From assembly GCA_002347265.1 (NCBI GenBank), contig DDYB01000032.1:15121-79120 (forward strand): 64,000 bases of DNA. The letters run 5' to 3'. The stretch is from Desulfobacteraceae bacterium UBA2245 (lineage in GTDB: Bacteria > Desulfobacterota > Desulfobacteria > Desulfobacterales > UBA2245). The notes under the pieces were generated by a model, which worked only from the letters and a program-made list of their open reading frames with translations, ran no database searches and was not told the DNA's origin. Position 1 is the first letter of the stretch. Each line of letters starts with the position of its first letter. Both the position numbers and the translations under genes were made by a program. Shown piece after piece: positions 8,561-17,446 of this stretch.

Positions 8561-10286
8561 AACGCTTACCGGTTTTGAACAGAAACAGAGCGGCATAACG
8601 CGGATCCAGAGCTTCCGGCGATACATGGCCGTATTCGGTTTCCATTTCTTGAAAAAGCGCATCCACAACCCCGCCGATGCGGTCCGTTAATTGACTTTCG
8701 GAAAGGTTGGCATATTGTGAAAGCCAATCCAAAAAGGAGGATTTTCCAACGGGCCGGATTTGATAAGGAGGCGTTTTCCCCTGCCAAAGTCCGGAAAAAA
8801 ACGGCTTAAAGACCTCTATCGGCAATGGCTCAAGCCCGGGTTTCAGCCCAAGACAGTGCCGGGCCCACAGGGTCAGCAGCAGGTTTTTGTAAGTCAGAAA
8901 TTCAAACCGGCCCAGGGAATCGGCCTCGATCGGCATTTTATCCAGCAAAGCATCGATCTCAATCACCTGCGTCAAGACCGCTTCAGTCTGATTCAAGTCC
9001 GCAAGCGTTGAAAATTCCCTGTATAACTGGCCGCTTGAGAAACCGTCAAAAAACTGGGGCTTTGGAAGAAAGAGACCGCCCAGAACGCCCAGCCATTTTT
9101 CGTCCCAGAAAGTCAACCCCAACCCTGACCTGTGCATCCAGCTCTCGTTCCGCCAGTATTCAGCCCGCCACTTCAGCTTGAGGGCCAGCCCGAAACCCAC
9201 CCGGAAGACAGCTGACAGGGCAAAACGCTCGATAATGGCGGCGCTTCTGGCAACATCCGCGCCGCAGGTTTCAATAGTCAACCGTTCCAGGCCGATGCCA
9301 AGATAGCCGGAAACCTTTTTCACCACCTGTGACAATTCGTTTCGGCCTGAAATTTTGATCCTGTCAGCCACAATCACCTGATTGCATAAACCTGCAAATT
9401 CTGCCTGCAGATGGCAGAGCGCATTCGAAGAAACTCGCGCCAGGGCCCGGCCGAACAGGCTGTCCGTCGAAATTTCCTGACCGTGAACCATGGGCGCCAG
9501 CCAGAGCGCTTCCGGATCCGGGGTTTTCGAAAGATATTTCGGTCGTTGGGCAAAAAAGGCCTCAACCTTCAGGGGCTGGTAAACGCCCACCGCCTCTTCA
9601 TAGGGAAGCAGCCCTTTTTCGGCCAGCCGCACGTTTCGCAATCGATAATTTTCCTCTTCGGTTTCCGCCGGAATCACGGCCGTGGCCTCAAACAGGACTT
9701 TCTGGTATACCTCATGATCGTATGCGGCCAGATGATCCAGAAAGCTTTCGACAAATTCACGCCGAAGCGGCCCGGACAAATCCGCGGCGGCGTCGTCATG
9801 ATGAATACGAATATAAAACACATCGTCCCTGGTGAAAAAATCATCCCCTAAGTCCGAAAAATCTTCGTCATGCTCCCGGATTCTCACCGAAATGCTTTGA
9901 TTCAGATACCATTCAACCATCTGGGTGGCATCGGTCAGAAACCACCGGATAAATCCATCCGGGTTGGCTGCAAGAAAGCGTTGCATCCACTCGCTCATGC
10001 CTTTTAAATCCGGATGATCCTTGCGCCATCCTTCGACATCCAGAATGTACTGCCACTGCCTGGCGGAGGCCAGAGAGAGGATGGGCAGACAATCATCGAG
10101 CCCGATATCCTGAATGAGCATATGAAGGTCTTCCTCGGGAAAGGAATGCACCAGAGCCGCCGGCTGGGGAAAGCTCAGAATGCGGTCCAGTGCGGCTTGC
10201 GGCGGAAGATTCAGAATGGCTTTTCGCTGTTCGAAAAGCTTCTGAAGACGATTTTCAGAAGTTTGATCTTTCAGTTCCGAATTCAT
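8538..10286 (-). CDS. DUF6178 family protein
   Basis: About 582 residues, with no recognisable catalytic motif. The sequence matches my recollection of the DUF6178 family, found mainly in Desulfobacterota and of unknown function. It is largely helical and acidic (DEDFSDLGDDFF), opens with a helical segment rich in Leu and Ala (AILNLPPQAALDRILS) and has a WLSQYANLSESQ tail. The start at 10286 is chosen because it makes an ATGA overlap with the upstream permease gene and has AGAGG in place. The frame itself extends 35 codons further upstream into that gene. It is therefore probably co-transcribed with the AmpG-like gene and pckA. Confidence 0.75.
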   Translation of the reverse strand: MNSELKDQTSENRLQKLFEQRKAILNLPPQAALDRILSFPQPAALVHSFPEEDLHMLIQDIGLDDCLPILSLASARQWQYILDVEGWRKDHPDLKGMSEWMQRFLAANPDGFIRWFLTDATQMVEWYLNQSISVRIREHDEDFSDLGDDFFTRDDVFYIRIHHDDAAADLSGPLRREFVESFLDHLAAYDHEVYQKVLFEATAVIPAETEEENYRLRNVRLAEKGLLPYEEAVGVYQPLKVEAFFAQRPKYLSKTPDPEALWLAPMVHGQEISTDSLFGRALARVSSNALCHLQAEFAGLCNQVIVADRIKISGRNELSQVVKKVSGYLGIGLERLTIETCGADVARSAAIIERFALSAVFRVGFGLALKLKWRAEYWRNESWMHRSGLGLTFWDEKWLGVLGGLFLPKPQFFDGFSSGQLYREFSTLADLNQTEAVLTQVIEIDALLDKMPIEADSLGRFEFLTYKNLLLTLWARHCLGLKPGLEPLPIEVFKPFFSGLWQGKTPPYQIRPVGKSSFLDWLSQYANLSESQLTDRIGGVVDALFQEMETEYGHVSPEALDPRYAALFLFKTGKRFKRPIKR

Positions 10287-11578
10287 GCGGATTGAACCTC
10301 TTGCCTGCCCGCGCTCCAGGACGCGGATTTCAACAGCAGCAACATTCCCGGAATTGCAATCAGGGTGCAGGCGATAAAAAAATGCACCCACCCCATGTGT
10401 TTGGCCAGAAATCCGGTCGGCGCCGATGCCAGCACCCGCGGCACGCCCATCAGGCTGCTGAGAAGCGCGTACTGGGTGGCGGTAAATTTTTTGTTGGTAA
10501 TGCTGGCCATGAATGCCGCATAAGCCGCCGTTCCCATGCCGCTGCTCAGATTTTCAAAAGCGATCACTCCGGAAAGTGCCGCAACGCTGTTTCCGATCCG
10601 GGCCAGAACGGCGAACCCGGCCGTTGACAGGGCCTGAAAAATCCCGAACACCCACAGGCTTCGGACAATCCCCAGCCGCAGCATGACAAGGCCTCCCAGC
10701 AGGCTGCCGAACACGGTGGCCCAGAATCCGAACAGTTTGACCACAGCGCCGATCTGGGTCTTGGTAAAGCCGATGTCCAGGTAGAAGGGAGTGGTCATGG
10801 CGCTGGCCATGGTATCGCCGATCTTGTACAGCAGAATAAAGGCCAGAATCCAAAGAGCCTCCTTCCGGCGGAAATACTCTGTCAGCGGTTCAATGACAGC
10901 CTCTTTAAGGGTCTTCGGAGTTCCTTCGGGAACGCCGGGCTCTTTCGCCATCAGGGTGGTCAGAACTGCGGGCAGCAGACAGGCGGCCATGATCAGATAG
11001 ACGGCCCGAAAGCCGATATGATCGGCCATGATCAGGCCGCCTCCCGATGCCAGAAGCATTCCGATTCGATAGCCATTGATATAAAATGACGCGCCCAGTC
11101 CGAGTTCCGCATCAGAGAGATCCTCTCTTCGATAGGCGTCGATCACGATATCCTGGGAAGCGCTGAAAAAAGTCACGGCAAACGCGGCCACGGCAATGCC
11201 CCAGGGACAGCCGGCCGGATCACTGAACCCCAGAAAGACGATGGCCCCCATCAGGCAGATCTGTAAGATCAGCAGCCATCCGCGTCTTCTGCCCATCCGG
11301 AACAGTGTAAACCGGTCCATGAACGGGGCCCAGACAAATTTCAGGGTATACGGCAGGCCGACCAGCGCCATCATGCCGATGACGGCCAGATCCACACCCT
11401 CGTCCTTCATCCAGGCCTGAAGAACGCTCAAGGTCAACAGCAACGGCAGGCCGGAGGCATATCCCATGACAAAGGCCACCAGCATGCGCGTGCTGAATAC
11501 CATTCCAAGAATGCCGGGCTTTTTCCCGGAGGTCTCAAAATCGGAGCGGACGACTTTTCCGGCTACTTGCCGGGGCAT
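10283..11578 (-). CDS. AmpG-like MFS permease (muropeptide transporter family)
   Basis: 431 residues with about 12 hydrophobic segments. The conserved AmpG-family stretch FVMGYASGLPLLLTLSVLQAW, the LPYTLKFVWAPFMDR loop (MFS loop 2-3 equivalent), GRRRGWLL, SQDIVIDAYRRE and AAYAAFMASITNKKFTATQYALLSS are visible. AmpG imports anhydro-muropeptides during cell wall recycling. More distant PAT-family members carry acetyl-CoA or siderophores, so the substrate is inferred. Its start lies inside the last 16 bases of pckA and its stop overlaps the DUF6178 start by 4 bp, indicating translational coupling. Confidence 0.82.
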   Translation of the reverse strand: MPRQVAGKVVRSDFETSGKKPGILGMVFSTRMLVAFVMGYASGLPLLLTLSVLQAWMKDEGVDLAVIGMMALVGLPYTLKFVWAPFMDRFTLFRMGRRRGWLLILQICLMGAIVFLGFSDPAGCPWGIAVAAFAVTFFSASQDIVIDAYRREDLSDAELGLGASFYINGYRIGMLLASGGGLIMADHIGFRAVYLIMAACLLPAVLTTLMAKEPGVPEGTPKTLKEAVIEPLTEYFRRKEALWILAFILLYKIGDTMASAMTTPFYLDIGFTKTQIGAVVKLFGFWATVFGSLLGGLVMLRLGIVRSLWVFGIFQALSTAGFAVLARIGNSVAALSGVIAFENLSSGMGTAAYAAFMASITNKKFTATQYALLSSLMGVPRVLASAPTGFLAKHMGWVHFFIACTLIAIPGMLLLLKSASWSAGRQEVQSA

Positions 11579-13206
11579 TGGCTGATCACCCGCGGATCGA
11601 TTTGCTTGTTTCCGTACGCCTTGTCGAAATGGGCGCTGAAATCACCGGCGAGTTTTTTCGCCCGAATCCGGTAGGCATCCTTGTCGGCCCAGGTATTTTC
11701 AGGTTTCAGAACTTCCGAAGGCACATCCGGGCAGATGCGGGGAATGTTCAGATGAAACAGATCGTCCCGGTCATAGGGCACGTCTGTGAGCTTTCCGTCC
11801 AGGGCCGCGTTGAGAATGCGGCGGGTGATATTGATGTCGAACCGGCGGCCTTCTCCGTAGGGGCCGCCGCTCCAGCCCGTGTTGATCAGATAGACCTCGG
11901 TGTTGTGGGCCTTCAATTTTTGCCCCAGCATATCCGAATAATAGTGAGGCAGACAGGGCATGAAAGGCTGGCCGAAGAACCGGGAAAAAGTCGATACCGG
12001 ATCAATGATTCCGGTTTCGGTTCCGGCCAGTTTGCTGGTATACCCCATCAAAAACCACAGCATGGCCTGTTCGGAATTAAGGCGCGCAACCGGAGGAAGC
12101 ACGCTGTTGGCGTCGGCAGCCAGAAAGACGATGGTTTTGGGGTGAGGGCCGACGGATGAAGGCTTGATGTTGGCCAGATAGCTCAGGGGATAGGAAGCCC
12201 GGCTGTTGGGGGTGAGCCGGGCGTCATTCAGATCGAAGATACCGCCCGGGTACATCATGGTATTTTCGATGATCACCCCGTGATTGAGGTAGTCGTCCAC
12301 ATGAAAAACCGCCCGGTAGATCTCGGGCTCTTTTTCCGAATCCAGATTGATTAATTTTGCGTAGCAGCCGTATTCGAAGTTGGCGATCCCGTTTTCACTC
12401 CATCCGTGCTCGTCGTCTCCGAGAAGCGCCCGGCTGGGGTCGGCGGAAAGCGTGGTTTTCCCGGTTCCGGAAAGCCCCAGAAAGAGCCCCAGCTCACCTT
12501 TTGGGTTCTCGTTGGCCGAACAGTGCAGGGGGAGAATGCCGTTGAGAGGAAGGTAATAATTCATCACGGTGAACATCAGTTTTTTAACGCTGCCCCCGTA
12601 AGACGACCCGTACACCAGGCCAAGGCCCTTGCCAAAGTCCATGGCAATGGCCATGGATGAGGTCCTCGTGCCGCGATCTTTTCGAAGCCGTCCGGCATAC
12701 CGCTCGGAAACGATCTTGTCATAAGGCAGTACCAGCAGCGTAAATCCCTTCTCGGCAAAGATGCTTCGGCCGATGTCATCCGGAACCGGACGGAACATGT
12801 TGTCGGTAAACAGGCTGGTTAGCCCGTTGTCGGTAACGGTGCGCACCGGCAGGGCATAGGAGGCGTCGGCGCCGATAACCCGGTCCGTGACAAAAACCTG
12901 TTTTTTTTCTGAAAGAACTTTCAGGGCATCCTGCCAGAGCATCTCGAAGGTTTGTGGATCCATAGGAAAGTTGTTCGGAGAATCCCAGTCGATATGGGAT
13001 TCGACCTCCGGACGGCGCACAATATAGGTGTCATACGGAGATCTTCCCGTGGAATCCGGGGCGGTCCACGTCACCAGGCTTCCGCAGGACGAAACCAGCG
13101 CCTCTTTGGCCTCCACCGTCTTGCGAATGATTTCCCTTCGTTCAAGATTTAAATACACCGATCCATGGTCTGCAATCGCCTTATCAATATCCGATTTTAA
13201 GTCCAT
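11563..13206 (-). CDS. pckA: Phosphoenolpyruvate carboxykinase (ATP)
   Basis: 547 residues, EC 4.1.1.49. It interconverts oxaloacetate plus ATP with PEP, CO2 and ADP for gluconeogenesis. Diagnostic segments are the kinase P-loop FLGLSGTGKTTLSAD, LLGDDEHGWSENGIANFEYGCYAK (metal and substrate site), YPGGIFDLNDARLTPNSRASYPL and NTGWSGGPYGEGRRFDI. These identify the ATP- rather than GTP-dependent class. Length is typical. It heads a three-gene set with the AmpG-like and DUF6178 genes. The 84 bp ahead of it to the next gene contain a TTGACC but no matching -10 box that I trust. Confidence 0.95.
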   Translation of the reverse strand: MDLKSDIDKAIADHGSVYLNLERREIIRKTVEAKEALVSSCGSLVTWTAPDSTGRSPYDTYIVRRPEVESHIDWDSPNNFPMDPQTFEMLWQDALKVLSEKKQVFVTDRVIGADASYALPVRTVTDNGLTSLFTDNMFRPVPDDIGRSIFAEKGFTLLVLPYDKIVSERYAGRLRKDRGTRTSSMAIAMDFGKGLGLVYGSSYGGSVKKLMFTVMNYYLPLNGILPLHCSANENPKGELGLFLGLSGTGKTTLSADPSRALLGDDEHGWSENGIANFEYGCYAKLINLDSEKEPEIYRAVFHVDDYLNHGVIIENTMMYPGGIFDLNDARLTPNSRASYPLSYLANIKPSSVGPHPKTIVFLAADANSVLPPVARLNSEQAMLWFLMGYTSKLAGTETGIIDPVSTFSRFFGQPFMPCLPHYYSDMLGQKLKAHNTEVYLINTGWSGGPYGEGRRFDINITRRILNAALDGKLTDVPYDRDDLFHLNIPRICPDVPSEVLKPENTWADKDAYRIRAKKLAGDFSAHFDKAYGNKQIDPRVISQCPGK

Positions 13207-13290
13207 TTTTGCCGTCTCTTTTTCCTGTGGTTTGGGTTTGATGATTGGGTCAAAGATTTATCCGGAGTCGAAAAGCCGGAATACGAGATT

Positions 13291-13878
13291 TCAGTCTCCA
13301 GGGCCGTAACAGGCGAAAACAACCTCGTCCAGATCCCGTTTCGGAACGTGATGAGCCCCATGGTCGTCCCGCCAGTACCGGATGTCCCCGTCAGGGCCTA
13401 CGGGTTCGATCACGATTTGTTCCCCGGGTTTTCCGATGGCCAATACCAGAAGGATTTCAAGGCAATCCGGAATATCGAGCCGGTTGCTCAGCCGTTTTCT
13501 GTCCACAGCGGCGATGATGCACCCGGCCAGGCCCTTTTTCGTCGCCCCAAGAAGTATGCTCTGGGCAGCGATTCCCGGATCGCAGGAAAAGTCCGCGCTG
13601 ATGCGCCGGTCTCCCAATAAAATGATATACGCCGACGGCTGTTCGCCCGGTTCCGGTCCAGCCCATTGCTTCAGATAGCCGGCCCATTGCAGACACAAAA
13701 ATATCTCGGCGTTGACATCCCCGTCGCATGAAAGGATATACTTCAACGGCTGCCGATTGGCCGCCGAAGCGCTCAGTCTGGCCATATCGACCAAATACCT
13801 GAGCGTTTCAACGTCCACGCGATGATTCTGATAAAACCGCCGGCAGCTTCTGTTTTTCCGGATCAGCGCTTCGAGCAT
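13291..13878 (-). CDS. Nitroreductase-family flavoprotein
   Basis: 195 residues. The FMN-binding nitroreductase fold is shown by LIRKNRSCRRFYQNHRVDVETLRYLVDMARLSASAANRQPLKY (its Arg and Ser-Ala-Asn-Arg-Gln-Pro elements contact FMN and substrate), a central GIAAQSILLGATKKGLAGC helix, and VLAIGKPGE. Members reduce nitro compounds, quinones or flavins with NAD(P)H; the natural substrate is not deducible. A C-terminal HHVPKRDLDEVV helix matches the subfamily common in Desulfobacterota and clostridia. The start overlaps the end of rdgB by 16 bp, so the pair is likely co-expressed. Confidence 0.85.
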   Translation of the reverse strand: MLEALIRKNRSCRRFYQNHRVDVETLRYLVDMARLSASAANRQPLKYILSCDGDVNAEIFLCLQWAGYLKQWAGPEPGEQPSAYIILLGDRRISADFSCDPGIAAQSILLGATKKGLAGCIIAAVDRKRLSNRLDIPDCLEILLVLAIGKPGEQIVIEPVGPDGDIRYWRDDHGAHHVPKRDLDEVVFACYGPGD

Positions 13879-14579
13879 GACGGCTGTTTCCCTGTCCAGT
13901 TCCTATGCATCCACATAAGCACTTCATCAAAATCCTGTTGAAGCATTTTCAGCGCATTTCCCCTGTGACTGACCGCGCCTTTTTCCTGGCGGCTCAACTG
14001 AGCGAAAGTCTTCTTCATCGACGGGCAGTAAAATACGGGATCGTATCCGAATCCGTTGTAGCCCTGCATGGTTTCGGCGATCCGGCCTTCACACGTTCCT
14101 GAATAAGTTTTAACCGGACCGTTGGGAATTGCGATGCATACCACGCACTGGAAATAAGCCTTCCGATCGGCAACGCCTGTCATTTCCCGCAAAAGCTTGA
14201 TGCACCGGTCGGTATCCGTCGCGTCGATACCGGCATACCGGGCTGAATGTATCCCCGGCATGCCGCCGAGCGCTTCAACCACCAGCCCGGAATCATCCGC
14301 CAGAGCCGGTATCTGATAATGGTCGGCGTAATACCTTGCCTTCTTGCAGGCATTTTCCGTAAAATTGCTGCCGTCCTCGACCGGCGGCGCCACCGGATCG
14401 AAGGCGTCAAGGTCTTTGATTCGAACCGGAAAATTTTTTAAAAGATCTTTGATTTCACTGATTTTCCCCTTGTTGCTCGTAGAAAGCAGCAGGGGGATCC
14501 AATGATTCCCGGCAGCCGCGTACCGGCCGAAACCGTCTGGAAAAATGCCGTGATGCCGCACTGTATTTTTCAACCGCAT
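13863..14579 (-). CDS. rdgB: XTP/dITP pyrophosphatase (RdgB/HAM1 family)
   Basis: 238 residues. It hydrolyses inosine and xanthosine triphosphates to keep them out of nucleic acids. Signature segments are LLLSTSNKGKISEIKDLL (family usually begins here), ENACKKARYYADHY, LADDSGLVVEALGGMPGIHSARYAG (metal and base binding), FGYDPVFYCP and SHRGNALKML. The frame has an N-terminal extension of ~28 residues relative to the family. The only ATG in frame is at 14579 and no convincing alternative start lies nearer the domain, so either the extension is real or a rare start is used. Confidence 0.92.
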   Translation of the reverse strand: MRLKNTVRHHGIFPDGFGRYAAAGNHWIPLLLSTSNKGKISEIKDLLKNFPVRIKDLDAFDPVAPPVEDGSNFTENACKKARYYADHYQIPALADDSGLVVEALGGMPGIHSARYAGIDATDTDRCIKLLREMTGVADRKAYFQCVVCIAIPNGPVKTYSGTCEGRIAETMQGYNGFGYDPVFYCPSMKKTFAQLSRQEKGAVSHRGNALKMLQQDFDEVLMWMHRNWTGKQPSCSKR

Positions 14580-14741
14580 ACCCCGCTGTCAGGCGAGATA
14601 TAATAGGACATGGGATCTGTTTTGTAAAGCTTTTCAAGATAAACGCTTTTTAGAAAAGCGGCAGGAGTCCGTATTCCTGAAATTTGAGGCAAGACCTTGA
14701 AAATGCCTTTATTTCAATGGACCGTATCCTGACAATAATTC

Positions 14742-14771
14742 TTTACACCGAAAACCCGGCTGGTGTATGAA
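14742..14771 (+). promoter_or_regulatory. Candidate promoter with internal dyad, upstream of iorAB
   Basis: TTTACA (14742-14747) and TATGAA (14766-14771) are separated by 18 bp, 51 bp before iorA. The spacer holds the dyad TACACC-N12-GGTGTA (14744-14767), which overlaps both boxes, a position suited to a repressor. The box matches are 5/6 and 4/6, so this is a reasonable but unproven call. Confidence 0.4.
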
Positions 14772-14822
14772 TTGCCAAGGTTAATCCATTCGGTTTCCAT
14801 TCGTCAATTTTAAGGAAAGATC

Positions 14823-16679
14823 ATGCATAAATTGCTTGCCGACCAACCGGGACAGAAAATGCTCCTGCTGGGAAACGAAGCCATTGCCCGGGGCGCCCTG
14901 GAATCCGGAGTGGCCGTGGCGACCACCTATCCCGGCACGCCCTCATCGGAAATTTCGATGAACTTTTTCCAGATCTCTCAGGAAAGCGACCTGTACTTCG
15001 AATACAGCACCAACGAGAAGGTGGCGCTCGAAGTGGCGGCCGCGGCAGCCAACTGCGGCGTGCGCAGCATGTGCGTCATGAAGCATGTGGGCATGAACGT
15101 AGCTGCCGATGCACTGATGACCCTGGCCTATGTAGGCGTTAAAGGCGCCCTGGTGATCGTAACCGCCGACGACCCTTTCATGTTTTCGAGCCAGAACGAG
15201 CAGGACAACCGGTATTATGCAAAATTCGGGGGTCTTCCCATGCTCGAGCCCTCGGACAGTTCGGAAGCCCGGCAGATGACGGCCGAGGCTTTCGAACTGT
15301 CGGAAAAACTCGGGGAACCGGTCATTCTGCGCACAACCACCCGATTGAATCATTCAACCGGGGCTGTGACCCTGGGCCCCATGCAAAAGATAAAAACCCG
15401 GGGCGAATTCGTTCGAAATCCGCTTCGCTACGTCACCGTACCGGCCGTCTCCAGAAAGCTGCATGCCCGTTTGCTGGAAAACCTGGCATCCGCCCGTCAG
15501 ATTTCCGAGACGTCGGCCTTTAATTTCACGAAGGGCGAAGGCGCCTGGGGAATCATCTGCAACGGCGTCAGCTATAATTATGTTTGCGACGCGCTCTTGG
15601 ATCTGGGTCTGGAGCAACGGATCCGGATTCTCAGAATCGGGTTTTCCCATCCTCTGCCGGAGGACCTCATCGTATCCTTTCTGAAAACCAGCGAAAAGGT
15701 TCTCGTTGTCGAGGAGGGAGAACCTTACATGGAAGAAGCCGTCAAGGCCGCAGCCCAACAGGCGAAACTGACCCTCGACATTCAGGGCAAAAGCGACACG
15801 CTCTTCTCCCGGCTTTATGAGTTTGATCCGGCCATGGTCCGGGAAAAGATCGCCGGGTATTTCAACGTTCCCTATACGCCGCCGCAAAGAATCGACCTTT
15901 CCGATGTTCCGGAACTTCCCGCAAGGCCGCCCTCGCTGTGCCCGGGATGTCCGCACCGGGCGACCTTCTATGCCGTCAGAAAGGCCGCCGCCGGTCTGGA
16001 CATCATGTGCCCCAACGACATCGGGTGCTATACGCTGGGTTTCATGCCCCCGCTTTCCATGGGAGACTTTTTGATATGCATGGGGTCTTCCGTGGGAACC
16101 TCCTGCGGTTTTTCAAAAGTCAGCGGCAAGAAGGTCGTCGCCTTTATCGGCGATTCCACCTTTTTCCATTCCGGCATTCCCGGTCTGATCAACGCCGTTT
16201 TCAACCAGCACGATTTCACCCTGGTCATTTTGGACAACGGCATCACGGCCATGACCGGTCATCAGCCAAACCCCGGAGTGGATATGGAAAAGCTCAACCT
16301 CAAGGGATACGGCCGCGTTTCCATTGAAGCGGTCGTCCGGTCCCTGGGCGTCGGGCAGGTTTCCGTGATCCGGCCCCTGAATGTCAAAAAGAGCATTGAG
16401 GCGATTCGGAAGGCCTTGGATTTCAAGGGTGTTTCGGTGGTGATCTCCAAACACCTCTGCCCCCTGTTTGCCAACAGCTTCCGGAAGTCCACGGCCAGGC
16501 CTTTTTACGTCAGCGACCGGTGCAGAAATCACCGGAACTGCGTCAACGACCTGGCCTGTCCCGCCTTTTTTATTTCTGAAGGACGGGTCAAAATCAATTC
16601 GGCCCTTTGTACGGGATGTTCTCTGTGCGCCCAGGTGTGCCCGGAAAATGCCATCCTGCCGCAGAAGGCCGATTCCTGA
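14823..16679 (+). CDS. iorA: Indolepyruvate ferredoxin oxidoreductase, alpha subunit
   Basis: 618 residues. It catalyses oxidative decarboxylation of aryl-pyruvates (from Trp, Tyr, Phe) to aryl-CoA with reduction of ferredoxin; in some anaerobes aryl-CoA ligase partners make ATP. The N-terminal pyrimidine domain (GNEAIARGALESGVAVATTYPGTPSSE) is followed by the second TPP domain opening with CPGCPHRATFYAV. The thiamine-binding GDSTFFHSGIPGLINAVFNQ lies near residue 440. The C terminus ends in ferredoxin motifs, an incomplete first set (CRNHRNCVNDLACP) and a complete second set (CTGCSLCAQVCPENAI). The ribosome binding site is AAGGAAAG. The partner iorB follows 68 bp later. Confidence 0.95.
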   Translation: MHKLLADQPGQKMLLLGNEAIARGALESGVAVATTYPGTPSSEISMNFFQISQESDLYFEYSTNEKVALEVAAAAANCGVRSMCVMKHVGMNVAADALMTLAYVGVKGALVIVTADDPFMFSSQNEQDNRYYAKFGGLPMLEPSDSSEARQMTAEAFELSEKLGEPVILRTTTRLNHSTGAVTLGPMQKIKTRGEFVRNPLRYVTVPAVSRKLHARLLENLASARQISETSAFNFTKGEGAWGIICNGVSYNYVCDALLDLGLEQRIRILRIGFSHPLPEDLIVSFLKTSEKVLVVEEGEPYMEEAVKAAAQQAKLTLDIQGKSDTLFSRLYEFDPAMVREKIAGYFNVPYTPPQRIDLSDVPELPARPPSLCPGCPHRATFYAVRKAAAGLDIMCPNDIGCYTLGFMPPLSMGDFLICMGSSVGTSCGFSKVSGKKVVAFIGDSTFFHSGIPGLINAVFNQHDFTLVILDNGITAMTGHQPNPGVDMEKLNLKGYGRVSIEAVVRSLGVGQVSVIRPLNVKKSIEAIRKALDFKGVSVVISKHLCPLFANSFRKSTARPFYVSDRCRNHRNCVNDLACPAFFISEGRVKINSALCTGCSLCAQVCPENAILPQKADS

Positions 16680-16747
16680 CCGGGTCATGGCCTTTTGAAT
16701 TCCGGTCGTCGGAAACCTGATTTCTTCAAATTGCATGGAGTTTGAAT

Positions 16748-17353
16748 ATGATGAAAGCAAAACGATTGATCATCGTAGCGGTGGGCGGGCAGGGAAACCT
16801 TCTGGCCTCGCGGGTGCTGGCCGAGGCGGCGCTTGCCTCCGGCGTGCCGATCAGAATGAGCGAAATCCACGGCATGGCCCAGCGGGGCGGGGTGGTCGAA
16901 TCCGCTCTGGTATTCGGAGACGCCAGAAGTCCGATTATATCCGATGCCGAAGCGGATGTGCTCGTGGGTTTTGAACCGTCGGAAACCCTGAGGGCACTGA
17001 ATCGATGCAATCCGGAATCGGTTGTGATTACCAATCTTGCCCCGCTGCCGCCCTTTACGGTGTCGATCGGAAAGGGCGTATACCCGGACATCAAGCAGAT
17101 CCAGGATCTGATTCGGGCCAAAACCAGAACACTCATTGCTTTCGACGCCACAAAAATGGCCCATGCGGCCGGAAGCGCCAGGGCCGTGAACATGGTGCTT
17201 CTCGGCGCCTTAATACAGACCCGGATTCTTCCCGTATCCGTGGAAAGCGTCCGGTCCGCCATCGAGACGAAGACCGCCCGGTCCTTTGTTCCGGCAAACC
17301 TCAAAGCCTTTGAGCTTGGGTTCGAGGCCGCAAAAAATCTCGCGGCGTCTTGA
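16748..17353 (+). CDS. iorB: Indolepyruvate ferredoxin oxidoreductase, beta subunit
   Basis: 201 residues, gamma-type pyruvate/ketoisovalerate oxidoreductase domain. VAVGGQGNLLASRVLAEAAL at the N terminus is the characteristic Gly-rich loop, followed by SEIHGMAQRGGVVESALVFG and ADVLVGFEPSETLRAL. This subunit completes the active enzyme with IorA. ATG 16748 is preferred over the in-frame TTG 16742 because GGAG lies 7 bases upstream of it. The adjoining codon is also ATG, so the start could shift by one. Confidence 0.94.
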   Translation: MMKAKRLIIVAVGGQGNLLASRVLAEAALASGVPIRMSEIHGMAQRGGVVESALVFGDARSPIISDAEADVLVGFEPSETLRALNRCNPESVVITNLAPLPPFTVSIGKGVYPDIKQIQDLIRAKTRTLIAFDATKMAHAAGSARAVNMVLLGALIQTRILPVSVESVRSAIETKTARSFVPANLKAFELGFEAAKNLAAS

Positions 17354-17446
17354 TGAAGTTCTTGCGATATTTCAGGCTGTGCAAAGGTCCTGATGTCGGG
17401 CTTTTTAACTCTTTGAACACGGTTTCATCGAAACACGCCGACAACC

